DNA of 64,000 nt, taken from assembly GCA_020342235.1 (NCBI GenBank), contig CP073212.1, positions 1,612,001-1,676,000 on the forward strand, in the 5' to 3' direction. The DNA comes from Saccharomycopsis phalli. Lineage: Eukaryota > Ascomycota > Saccharomycetes > Ascoideales > Saccharomycopsidaceae. The translations under genes and the position numbers were made by a program. The notes under the pieces are model-generated. The model was not told where the DNA came from, did not search any database, and saw only the letters and a list, made by a program, of their open reading frames with translations. Positions 20,007 to 30,236 of the stretch are shown piece by piece. How positions within the stretch are numbered: position 1 is the first letter of the stretch; each line of letters opens with the position of its first letter.

Positions 20007-20334
20007 TTATACCTAAGTAGGTTTTTAACTTTAGCGTGTCCAAACCTCTTATGTAATTGTAGGGCTATACACTCCAGTGCTTGTGAATTCTCCACCATAA
20101 AGATAGAGACTCGTTGTTTAGAGGTAAGTAATTTAAACCTGTACTGTTCCTGACTAAAAGAGTTTTATCCCCATCATACTCAAGATTCGACCCTTCCTTG
20201 CCAGCAATTACCCATACCAGTTGAGTTGTTCTTGCTGCTCTTTGTGAAATGTTCAAGATCAGACACTGTTTTATCTTCGTCAACCGGGTTACCTTGCTTC
20301 AATCGTTGGTGTAATCCAACAATCTTTCCATTCA
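20007..20334 (-). mobile_element. Copia pol fossil (pre-integrase region)
   Basis: On the minus strand an open piece (20065-20283) and its continuation resemble the GAG-pre-integrase region of copia elements: a GLNYLPL segment and, in another frame, an H-K-R-F-G-H motif near 20060. It is broken, and no LTR of its own is attached. Confidence 0.45.
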
Positions 20335-20515
20335 AGGTATTTTCAAGTCTAAACTACTATCTTTTATATCTGTACCTGCCACATATTAGTGTCCACTCGG
20401 CTGGGGCGGAGCCATGCTATGTGTAGTCATGGATCGGCCTCCATGCTTCCCATGTTGCCTAGTCCGCGTAAAACGTAAACAACTTTTTATATCATAGCGC
20501 GTGTAATGAAGAAGA
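20335..20515 (-). mobile_element. LTR family V fragment
   Basis: Matches the V LTR at 58880-59060, for example GTCTAAACTA with ATCTTTTATA and CCATGCTTCCCATG. Neither end of the LTR is complete. Confidence 0.55.
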
Positions 20516-20699
20516 AAGGGTTACCCTAAAAATCTATTTACCCTCTGTTTGGCTCTCAGGAAATGGTCAAGCCAAGTCCATTCCCTTGGAGCAAAGAATG
20601 TCTCTTACCTTCTCCAGATATACGTTAGAGACCCATTAATCTATGATATACCTAACAAGAGGAGAATAACACCAAAAAAATTCAAGTTATCCAAAAAAT

Positions 20700-20792
20700 G
20701 GTCCCTACCAGGATCGAACTGGTGATCTTGGCGTAACTCGATCATACAATCTCTTATTAGCACCACGCCTTAACCAACTGGGCCAAGGGACC
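20700..20792 (-). tRNA. tRNA-Ile(AAU) with intron
   Basis: The reverse complement folds as a cloverleaf with acceptor GGTCCCT / AGGGACC, T-arm ACCAG-TTCGATC-CTGGT and anticodon loop CTAATAA. The anticodon stem TGGTG / CGCCA only closes if a 20-nt intron (about 20731-20750) is removed after position 37. The intron contains ATT, able to pair with the anticodon. A family S LTR lies 13 bp upstream of its 5' end. Confidence 0.88.
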
Positions 20793-20805
20793 AAATTTTG
20801 ATAAA

Positions 20806-21246
20806 TGTAACGGGCAATCCTCGGTACCTCTTCTCTGGAGTATAGAAGGTACACGTGAATGGCACGTGAATGCATACAACATGCAATGACAACAGGAAGA
20901 GGACCGGGACGCTCCGGTGAACAAGGTATAACCCTTGTGAGGGTACGTCTTTAGGTCATGTACATCAAGAGACAGGTATACTCTTTCCTATTAAGGATAA
21001 AGAAGGTCTAGTCCGTCCCAAAAAGGGATTCTGACGCCCTTCCAGACGTAAGTCAATGGCACACCGCCACCATATAGAATAATATAAATAGCTGGGAAAC
21101 CTGCTATGAAGCTAACTCACTTTGGGAGAAATCCCATCTTAGCTTATTATAACAAACATTATTGTAAGCTCCTTCTATCCCCTCGGAATAGTATTTTATT
21201 GAGGTAATACTGAATATCCTGACCATTTAGGATATTGATTATTACA
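20806..21246 (+). mobile_element. Solo LTR, family S (Ty3-like), tRNA-associated
   Basis: 441 bp, TGTAACGGGC to GATTATTACA, with perfect ATAAA duplications at 20801-20805 and 21247-21251. It contains the TATA-like AATATAAATAGC. It is 13 bp from the 5' end of tRNA-Ile, the position favoured by Ty3-type integration. A copy of the same length, reversed, is at 27951-28391. Confidence 0.9.
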
Positions 21247-23501
21247 ATAAATTTTCGTTATTGGGGTTAATCCTAGCGTAAGCGCTTACTAATACTGCAG
21301 GTCGATGTTACACGTGAATATTGACAACGGATATTGCCAAGTGCTGAAACTAGTCGTGAGTAACAACTGAAGTTTTCTAAGTAATGAGATATTCAAGCGC
21401 TGATCATGTTACATATTATAATTTATTGACCGGAACACTAATCAGTCGATATTTATATTAAGTTATCTTACCTTTTGGAAATGGAAGAATGGAAAAACAT
21501 CCTCCAAGTATCGCAGATTTGCAACGCAACTCTTCTAAGGGGACTCAGAGTCCCCGGTCCGTCAGACGTCAGCGGATTTCACTTGAGATTCTTCTGAATA
21601 GATTGATATTAATCTCGACTCATCCCCGAAGTCGTCAGCGGAACCACACCCAGATGTTATCACACCATTACTCCTTTCCAAATACGTCCAAGATAGAGTG
21701 TCCGATAACCATCAAAGAGGCCGCATCTATCATTCATTCGACAGAAACCTTTCAAAAATCGGTAACGACTCCCAAACCCACCAACCGTTGGGAAAGGCCT
21801 TTAAACCCGTCTTACCCACTCCTACAGAGTACAGGTGAAAATGAGTTTCGAACCTGGGCTCGTAACATCTACGAAGCACATACCACTGCTACCCAAATGC
21901 TCAATTACTTCACCAGGGCAAAATAATAATCCTAAGCACCCCCAGAAATACTGGAACCCCTCACCCGTACCCAACTGGAGGAGATCAAAAGGAGCGCCAA
22001 CGAACTCCTCAAAGAATTCCCCAATGTCGAAACTTACACCCGCACCCGAAGAAACCAGATCTACATCCACTTCAAAGAAAAAGCCAATGAGAAATCCATC
22101 CAAGCTGTTCTCAAAGCTTTCAGGTCTCTGGGACTCTTTGACACAACCCTTTGGGTGATATGAGTACTCACTAACAACCCAATGTGGGTATCATCACTGC
22201 AAAATGCCGCCGAGCTTCAATTCCTGGAAAAGGAGCGTGACTGTGAGGGAAACCTCCTCGCCACTACCCCAGTTGCGCTAATCACTGATTCTAAAGACTT
22301 CCAATGAGACCAAGTTGATCCTGAAACCCTAAGCACCTACTGCGCACGGATCTCTTTTGTTTCCGAGAAAACCCCGGAGCTCATGTCAAAAATAACGATT
22401 CACCTTGATGAAATCTCCTTCTGTTCACTTCAACAATCACGGAAGAATCACCATCCGCGGAAAAGTATGAGATCAGAAGATACAGGCCCACTAAACCCTG
22501 AACGCAGAACCCATAGCCGATGACTCCGTGAAAATGGTCAAATTCCTGGGCCAAAGCCGCCAGGGCAAACCCCAATAACCACCGCCCCACCACCAAATCA
22601 CTACAAGAACTCATCACCAATCATCATGGTACAAGAAGAGCCCCCTTACCATTTAGGGGAATCGGGCCAGATAAATCTACGAGAAGTATATACCATATTC
22701 GTCCAAATAAACACACCTACCACTTCGCACTCACCCAGGGACAACCACGACGGAGACGATATGTAACCGGCATCCACTCGATCAAGAGCCGTTACCTATG
22801 TGAGTAACCACATAATTTAATCCACCTCACCAAAGTTACACATTCGCCAAATTATTTTGCTATTCAATAGGGACATTTTGGGCCTCAGAATATCCTCACG
22901 AAAACTCGCCTATGATTTCGTCAACATATACAAAGCACCTGTGGGCTCAGCACCCCCACATAAAATCAACGTCCCCCGAGAAACTTCAGTCCTATAGTAT
23001 ATCTCTTGAAGGCCGGTTCAAGGGCATCATCATCATGCGAGTTCTTAACCCGTGCCACTCCTCTTTCACCGCGTAGCGCAAGCACACGAGATTAAAAAGC
23101 ACGCTCAGTAATAATAGAAGGTATCATCACAGCAGCGGGGTCTCGTGACTAAATGAATTCAAGAAGCCAAAACACCAAGGAGGCAACACTCATGTCATGG
23201 CTTTTGCCAGCGACGCTCTTGCCAGGCATGTTTCGCCGCTCAAGAAACTTCGCAGGTTCGGCTCGGATCTCAACTGCTGTTGCCTTAGGTGCCTGATTAA
23301 AACTTCACTAAGACTCAATAAGGTTACGGATAGCTTCACCAGAAGAATAGTTTCTCTTCTTCTTAAGCATTACTTAGAGAAATAAGTATGTTACCGGTCC
23401 AAGATATAGGTCACCCCAGAGGCCCGGGCCTCATTTGACAGGGTGCGTCATATGCATGTGGAGGTCCCATTAAGATATAAAGCACAACAGACATTTATTA
23501 G

Positions 23502-23837
23502 TGTCGATGTCGAATTCCTCTTCTTATGAGTGTGACATCGTTACAAACTTATGCTCAGATATTTAGTTAATTATAGATGAGTTTTGTTCCTTTCATAATT
23601 GAATAATCGGAATGGTAGTGATGGTAGTGATGATTGAATTGATATTCTTCTATATTTTTAATTACAGAAATATCACCCCTTTATAGGATAGATATTCCCT
23701 TATAAGAACCTATCATCATGAGTTTCACATTACGTCACAACTGCACATTGTACCTATTGTGCCGTCCCGTGAGTACATTCCAACGTAGAATAGCTTCTCC
23801 GTTATAGGTGTCTTACTTGTGGTTTTCAACCTCAACA
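23502..23837 (-). mobile_element. Solo LTR, family R, in LINE-C
   Basis: 336 bp, in reverse TGTTGAGGTTGAAAACC to ATCGACA, flanked by ATTAG and ATCAG (one mismatch). It interrupts the segment before the LINE-C reverse transcriptase. Confidence 0.8.
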
Positions 23838-25182
23838 ATCAGAATAACCAAGAAGGCAAAAGAGACCTGCTGGAATAGGTTACTTGAGCAACTAGACCAG
23901 GTATCCATCTGGAAGGCCCTTGAACACACTATCTCTAGCGTCAACCATAAGATGGCATTAACGCATGATGACCAGGTGAAACTATTTGAAGATGCCTTTT
24001 ACCCACAGATCCCTGTAGATGAAAACATTTCCCCGAGCACCTTCACCTCGCATAAAGTTGACAGCAACTCTATAAGTCCAATAATCACAGAGGAAATATG
24101 CTATACCCTACGCTACTTGAAATTAATGAAGGCCCCAGGGCCTGGCCAAGTAACGGTGGAGCAGATTAGAGAACTATGGGAAGGATCTAATTTCCTGGAT
24201 CAAATTGAAGCCATCTACAACGCATGCCTCTCCTCTGGCACATGCTCCAACCAGTGGAAGGAAAGCATCAAAGTAGTGACCCCCGAACCAGGTAAACCTG
24301 ATTATAACAACGCCAAGGCTTATTGGCCGATAAGTATCTTGAAAATCATGAGGAAAATCTTTGAATCAATCATGCAGCAACGTTTGGCGACTATAACCAG
24401 ACTACCGAATCAAAAGTTTGGAAGCCGGGCAGGATAATCCGTGACTGATGCTGTTATGAAACCAATCAATTATGGTGTTATGCCACTAATCAATGATGTT
24501 AACATGGACAAAAATTATTAGAAGAGACGTAAACTACAAAGGTACCAGAAGCGCATCGACGCCCTTCCATCACAGCAGAAGCACATGGGCGTGATGCCAA
24601 ATTATAAAGGCGCTTTCAACAACATGAACCACATTATTCTCTTACCGAAGATGAAAGAAGTAGGGGCATTGCGCGAGATAATCAATTAAACTAGCAGCTT
24701 CCCAACCAATAGGAAAACAAAACTTTGCATTAACAACTAACTCTTAAACGAATGGATACCAGTTACTTTTTGAGTGTCTCAAATCTCGCCGATTTCGTCT
24801 GCTCTTTCCATGATCTACACTCACGATCTCTACAAGCGACTACGAGACCATAAAGTTAGCATAATTGGCTTTATCGATGACATAATCATATACAATAAAG
24901 GCGGACAACGGACGATCCAAAGGGTACTCTAAGAAAATCCCAACATATGCCACCAGTGGACACAAGAAAACTACACAGGATTTGACTACGGCGAAAAACT
25001 ACAATACATCAGATTCTTTGCAAAATCTAGCTGCTCATTTCTCTATCTCCCGGATGGGTCAATAAAGGACCAGTTCTCAGATGTGAAACTACTATGGATA
25101 TCCTTAGACCCAAAACTAAGCTTCAGACAACACATTAGAAACGTGTTACTTTGACTAAAGAGAATCGCCGGGCAGATACAGG

Positions 25183-25429
25183 TGTCGTAATCTAGCAGAT
25201 CCTTATGGCATCCATATCTACTGTTATAGATAATTCATCTTCTTGTTACTATTCTAGCTATTTTCTGTCCTATTTATATTATTCTTTAAGATGCATTCAG
25301 TTATCCTTAACTTCAGATGTCTGTACCGGTGATCTCCTTAATGTATGACCCCACTGTCCATCTCCTTAATTTATGAGATCCCCAATAGGGCGATCTCCTT
25401 AATCTCTCAGATCTTCGACATCTTCAACA
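25183..25429 (-). mobile_element. Solo LTR, family Q (short form), in LINE-C
   Basis: 247 bp with perfect ACAGG duplications at 25178-25182 and 25430-25434. It matches the short Q form of 10994-11277 rather than the 415-bp form. Confidence 0.9.
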
Positions 25430-25475
25430 ACAGGCCATCAGTCGCATAACTAATGGAGCCCGAGGGAAACATACG

Positions 25476-25478
<3 letters not shown>

Positions 25479-25532
<54 letters not shown>

Positions 25533-26553
25533 TTTATTTTTGTATTTAGCTATATATTGTCTCCGGCAATACGGTTATTCGACAGATATATTTTCACTCA
25601 GGAACATTCTGAGGCAGCATTGCTGTTGAAGAAAACCCTTTGTCAACCCTCATACGGTTGCTTGGGATTAAAAACTTCAATGGGGGCAGTCATATTGTTG
25701 GTGCTTAGTTTTTGTATTGATTGTGTAAGAAGCCTGGTCACTCTTGTTGTCGAATGTGACCGCTGAATCTTATCATGTGTTGGAGGAATCATATTCCAAC
25801 ACGTTCTGGTAGAACTCAAGGAGTTTGTGGACTGATTTTTGGTCGGCAAACACTTTTCCAAGAGTATTGCGTATGCCATGAGTGGAATCTAATATGTCAT
25901 CAATGCGCGATAGAATTCGAGCTTCTAGGAGCTCTGGACACCGTAGGTCATGTATGATGGAGGGGCAGGGAGTCCCGCATCTTTTGCACTTTGGGTCATC
26001 ATTGCCAAATAATTTGAGCAACGATCCGTCTGTGAGGCTCTTTCCGCTGAGTAGTTGTGATGCCAAACTGAGGATTGCCTTGGGGCCTGCAAGCGCTTCC
26101 GTGAGGAGGAGCTTGGTTTTGTCTCGGTGCACTTTGAACAGACTGGTGCTGATCTTGCGCGCATTCCTATAGTGGTTTGGGAGTGATTCACTGGTTGAGG
26201 TGACCATTTCTTGCCACTCTTTGGTTGCCGCGTCTGAGACCATTGTCTTGAGCATCTGGATGCGGGCCCGCTTTGGATTTTGTATCGGTGGCGGGTCGTC
26301 TTCGAGTCGCTTTTCCTCCAGGGCATAATCAGCGCGTTGTTCAAGTAATCGAGCGACTGCGTCAAACGTTCTGATATCTGGATTGTGGGGGGCTGTTGCC
26401 TGTAACATGTCCTGGATAAGAGGGCGCTTGGGAATTGTGATTCTCGTGTTTCCATTGATCGTGGTAGTTTGGAACAAACTTGAGCGGACTGGGTTTTGGC
26501 GTGATGTATTCATGAACCATCTCATGGATTTCATTATTGCCAAGGACTTGAGT
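25479..26553 (-). mobile_element. LINE-A 5'-truncated copy in LINE-C
   Basis: Carries the last 256 codons of ORF2 in frame (25773-26543), the 3' UTR, and a long ATA-unit tail at 25479-25530. Flanks AGGGAAACATACGATAAT (25463-25480) and AGGGAAACACACGATAAT (26554-26571) form an 18-bp target duplication with one mismatch, as expected for target-primed integration. Its similarity to LINE-A at 1875-6990 marks it as young. Confidence 0.92.
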
Positions 26554-26769
26554 AGGGAAACACACGATAATCATGCTCAAAGCATGCGCACTACCCCTAA
26601 TCACATATGGACTAGAAATCTTCTACATGAGTTAATCAAAACACAAATTGAAGCCATCAGAGTATGTTACAACATTTCATTGCGTAGTGCACTTGGCATA
26701 TTGAAACCGACTCTGACTGCCACCCTCAGTATCGAAGCAGAAATGCCTCCGATCCAACCACTATAGAAC

Positions 26770-27085
26770 TGTTGTAGTTCATATTTCGGTCTGATTAGAA
26801 ATAGTATTATGGTAAACTATAAACTACTTGATTATTTGTTTTGTTCCTTTAGGATCTAGATAACCGGATTGCGCTCGGCTAGATATAATGTCTAGCTGCA
26901 TTGTTCAGGTAAAATTGTGTATTTACTATTAGGAGGAAGTCCTCCTTATATAGACTATTTGGATCTCTTCGCAGACCTTTATCCTCCAATAATATTGTTT
27001 CCAATACCATTGGCTGGATTACTTAGTCTTATCAACACCGACGTTGCACTAGTGAACTGTTATGCAGTGGTTGTTAACCATGACA
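26770..27085 (-). mobile_element. Solo LTR, family P, in LINE-C
   Basis: 316 bp with perfect AGAAC duplications (26765-26769 and 27086-27090). It inserted after LINE-C had already lost its linker region. Confidence 0.88.
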
Positions 27086-27360
27086 AGAACACTACGCGGA
27101 ACGGATTCATCAGTGGTCACAACTGCCAAAGATAAATTATTACTAGATGAGGCCTTAGTCGGTCCAAAGAAAATTTTGAGCCCTATCAGTCAACTTCTAG
27201 ATGGAAAAAGCTTGGTATCAAGCACCATCAAGAAACAGTTTAATCCTGATTGCAATCCAAAGTGCCCTAGGTGCGACAACCCCTAGTCCCAAACTATGAA
27301 GCATTAATCTCTCCGGATCCGAAGAATAGCTATAGCCTTAAATAAAATAATAATATCCCT

Positions 27361-27799
27361 ATTTTTCACATATACGTATCCACTAGGTGGATGTGGCGCC
27401 GTACCATGCGTAGACATGGATCGACGTTCACACTTCCTGTATCACCAAGACCGCACGTCATGTGCCCAATTCTTATATCATCTGACGGACCTCGAATTTA
27501 CGGGGCCACTTTAGGTTGTTGGTGGTTTGTTGGTGGTTTGTTGGCAAAAGTATCAGTGGGTAACAGTGTTGTGTCAGTCACAATGCACGAATTACAGCCG
27601 TAATATATGTATAATAATATATAAAAATTTGCTCCTCGATTTAGTGGACCTCCTGTCCTTTAAATACTAACTGGTGATTGCTTATTGTTCCTATTGTTCT
27701 CCTCCTCATCCTGCATATTTATTATGATTCCTTTCTGAAACGACCTTGATTATTCGTCACATACGTAGTATGTACGTCATCATCCCGTTTATGATGTCA
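27361..27799 (-). mobile_element. LTR family V copy split by a U LTR
   Basis: 27361-27482 and 27780-27799 match consecutive parts of the V LTR at 58930-59062. A U LTR lies between them. The distal part of V is missing. Confidence 0.6.
27483..27779 (-). mobile_element. Solo LTR, family U
   Basis: 297 bp, TGACGGACCTCGAATTTAC to GTATGTACGTCA, with perfect TCATC duplications on both sides. The reversed copy is at 39515-39800. Confidence 0.88.
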
Positions 27800-27866
27800 T
27801 AAATGTCCGTCAAAATATAAAAAATTCAATTTGTTAAATCATTCAATAAAGGTACAAAAATATAAA

Positions 27867-27937
27867 TGCGTAGACCGGGAATCGAACCCGGGGCCCATCG
27901 ATGGCAACGATGAATTTTACCACTAAACCATCCACGC
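27867..27937 (-). tRNA. tRNA-Gly(GCC)
   Basis: The reverse complement gives acceptor GCGTGGA / TCTACGC, anticodon stem CATCG / CGATG with loop TTGCCAT (anticodon GCC), and a standard TTCGATT T-loop. No intron. A family S LTR begins 13 bp upstream of its 5' end. Confidence 0.95.
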
Positions 27938-27950
27938 TCTTATTTTTCAT

Positions 27951-28391
27951 TGTAACAATCAATATCCTAAATGGTCAGGATATTCAGTATTACCTCAATA
28001 AAATACTATTCCGAGGGGATAGAAGGAGCTTACAATAATGTTTGTTATAATAAGCTAAGATGGGATTTCTCCCAAAGTGAGTTAGCTTCATAGCAGGTTT
28101 CCCAGCTATTTATATTATTCTATATGGTGGCGGTGTGCCATTGACTTACGTCTGGAAGGGCGTCAGAATCCCTTTTTGGGACGGACTAGACCTTCTTTAT
28201 CCTTAATAGGAAAGAGTATACCTGTCTCTTGATGTACATGACCTAAAGACGTACCCTCACAAGGGTTATACCTTGTTCACCGGAGCGTCCCGGTCCTCTT
28301 CCTGTTGTCATTGCATGTTGTATGCATTCACGTGCCATTCACGTGTACCTTCTATACTCCAGAGAAGAGGTACCGAGGATTGCCCGTTACA
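27951..28391 (-). mobile_element. Solo LTR, family S, between two divergent tRNAs
   Basis: 441 bp, highly similar in reverse to 20806-21246. It fills almost all the space between tRNA-Gly and tRNA-Leu, 13 and 14 bp from their 5' ends. Its flanks (TTCAT and CATTA) do not form a duplication, which suggests recombination between two elements at this site. Confidence 0.9.
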
Positions 28392-28405
28392 CATTATTAT
28401 CACAT

Positions 28406-28487
28406 GGTAACGTGGCCGAGTGGTCTAAGGCGCCAGGTTAAGGTCCTGGTATCTTCGGATGCGCGAGTTCGAATCTCGCCGTTATCA
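28406..28487 (+). tRNA. tRNA-Leu(AAG)
   Basis: Acceptor GGTAACG / CGTTATC, anticodon stem CCAGG / CCTGG with loop TTAAGGT (anticodon AAG), a long variable arm (TATCTTCGGATGC) typical of class II tRNAs, and T-loop TTCGAAT. No intron. Confidence 0.95.
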
Positions 28488-28529
28488 TTATTTTTGCTCA
28501 ATTCTGGTGAGTAGTTGGTAGTGTTGCAG

Positions 28530-28684
28530 TTTATATTTCTGTCTTAGCCAGACATAGTGGTATAATGAACTATAAATGACGTACATACTATGTATGTGCC
28601 GAATAATTAATATTGTGTTCAGAGAGTACTCATAACACACAGCTGCAATGCAGGTAGAAAGAGAAGCAATCAACAATTAGTATT
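28530..28684. mobile_element. Fragments of P and U LTRs
   Basis: 28533-28577 matches the terminal part of P (reverse) and 28578-28684 the start of U (TGACGTACATACTATG). The U part is cut by the R LTR at 28685. Confidence 0.55.
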
Positions 28685-29007
28685 TGTTGAGGTTGAAAAC
28701 CACAAGACACCTATAACGGAGAAGCTATTCTACGTTGGAATGTACTCACGGGACGGCACAATAGGCACAATGTGCAGTTGTGACGTAATGTGAAACTCAT
28801 GATGATAGGCTCTTATAAGGGAATATCTATCCTATGAAGGGGTGATATTTCCGTAATTAAAAATATAGAAGAATATCAATTCAATCATCACTACCGTTCC
28901 GATTATTCAATTATGAAAGGAACAAAACTCATCTATAATTAACTAAATATCTGAGCATAAGTTTGTAACAATGTCACACTCAATAGAAGAGGATTTCGGT
29001 ATCGATA
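28685..29007 (+). mobile_element. LTR family R
   Basis: 323 bp from TGTTGAGGTTGAAAACC to about ATCGATA, including the LTR-internal gag start MSHSIEEDFG. It lies between a U fragment and a LINE-C fragment without a visible target duplication. Confidence 0.75.
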
Positions 29008-29515
29008 TTAAGGAGCTGTTGAAGAGAGATGACTCAGAAGGAGCTATGGAGTCTCGCCCCCGGAGGGACTACCTGCCCGGCTGCCCTTCTTGTGGTGCTG
29101 TAAAAAGAAAAGGGATCTACCCATCCACCACTAACGTGTAGAATCCTATAAGGGGATGAATTGATTTTGTGTCTGAGAAGAGGCGGCGAATCTGCGCTCT
29201 GGTTATGAGGCCTTCGCCGATTGTTTCCTGAGTTCGGAATACCTCTAAACATGGGTATGATAGGTCATGGAATATTGTTGGGGAGGGATTATCGCACCTA
29301 GGGCACTTCAGATCGCAGTCAGGGTTAAATTGTTTCTTGATGGTACTTGGTACCAAGCTTTTTCCACTTAGAAGTTGGCTAATCAGGCTCAAAATTTTCT
29401 TCGGGACAGCTAAGGCCTCAGCTAATAGGTGTTTATCTTTGGCGGTGGTAACCACCGGTGAATCCGTTCCGCGTAGAGTTCTATAGTGGGTTGGAAGAGT
29501 AATATCGCTAGTGTC
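29008..29515 (-). mobile_element. LINE-C fragment, ORF2 C-terminus
   Basis: 29117-29455 encodes in frame AKDKHLLAEALAVPKKIL through the finger C-x2-C-x8-H (CPRCDNPSPTIFHDL). It is 5' truncated, and its 3' UTR is cut by the R LTR. It is better preserved than the LINE-C relic at 21489-27352. Confidence 0.8.
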
Positions 29516-30236
29516 CTAGTTACTATATTATACAATTAAACATAATCGTATTTTCCTTGTGATTCTATCACTATTATATGACATATGTTCTCATCATAAC
29601 ATATTAAATCTATATGCTGACCTTAAATGATTTGTTGGACTTGCCTCAAAACCCATATGGTATACATACATTCAGCTATCCTCGACTTTCGGTTATGTGG
29701 AGTGTTCAGCCCCATGCCATAAAGTGTTACCCGGCAAGTAACTTATTGATTGCCAGTTTCCAAATGAAGATCAATTACTGGGAAACTAAACTTCCAATTG
29801 GTTTCGAAAAAACTAAATTATATGAATTGCGATAGACATTAACTCGAATTATGTGTGACTTTGATCAGTCTTAAGATTCACTTACAGCAGCTCTTCAATA
29901 GAATTAAGAAACAGCTTTAGTCGCGTCGCAGAGGCATATAGCCTGAGAACTACATTAACTGCGTACTAATGAACTCTTAAGCATTGTGTCGGACTAATAA
30001 ACTATGAACCAAATCATATTAAGGCACATTTGGTTTCAAATCGATATTTTTTGAATCTGTTGCGCGCTTTCGTTAATTTTCAATACATGTATTAAGTTCT
30101 TCAGACCATTAGTTATTGCCCTAGGAGATGAGGGTACTTACTGGTTATTAGCTCGAGCTAAGTGGGTTTGTTAAAGTCTATGCTTTTCCTACTTAATTGC
30201 GGCTACTACAATATAAATCAAAGTCGTTTCTATTGT
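29516..30236. other. No gene seen
   Basis: AT-rich sequence between a LINE-C fragment and the end of the 516-aa gene. A 73-aa open frame at 29614-29835 shows no recognisable features. Confidence 0.5.

Larger units (their letters stand above)
21489..27352 (+). mobile_element. LINE-C relic with four nested insertions
   Basis: An old, heavily degraded third LINE family. ORF1-like sequence starts at MEKHPPSIADLQ (21489). Endonuclease-like sequence follows (for example INIYKAP near 22925). The RT region is about 23850-25180; its best piece, 23808-24437, reads APGPGQVTVEQIRELW. After further RT and linker sequence the C-terminal finger CPRCDNP ends at 27286, and the tail is TTAAATAAAATAATAATA near 27345. 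Stops and frameshifts are many, and about 120-150 codons are missing just before 26765. Insertions: R LTR (23502-23837), Q LTR (25183-25429), LINE-A (25479-26553), P LTR (26770-27085). Confidence 0.85.

Noticed and set aside
29614-29835. 73-aa open frame
   Set aside because: Short, with no recognisable features, in sequence next to element debris.
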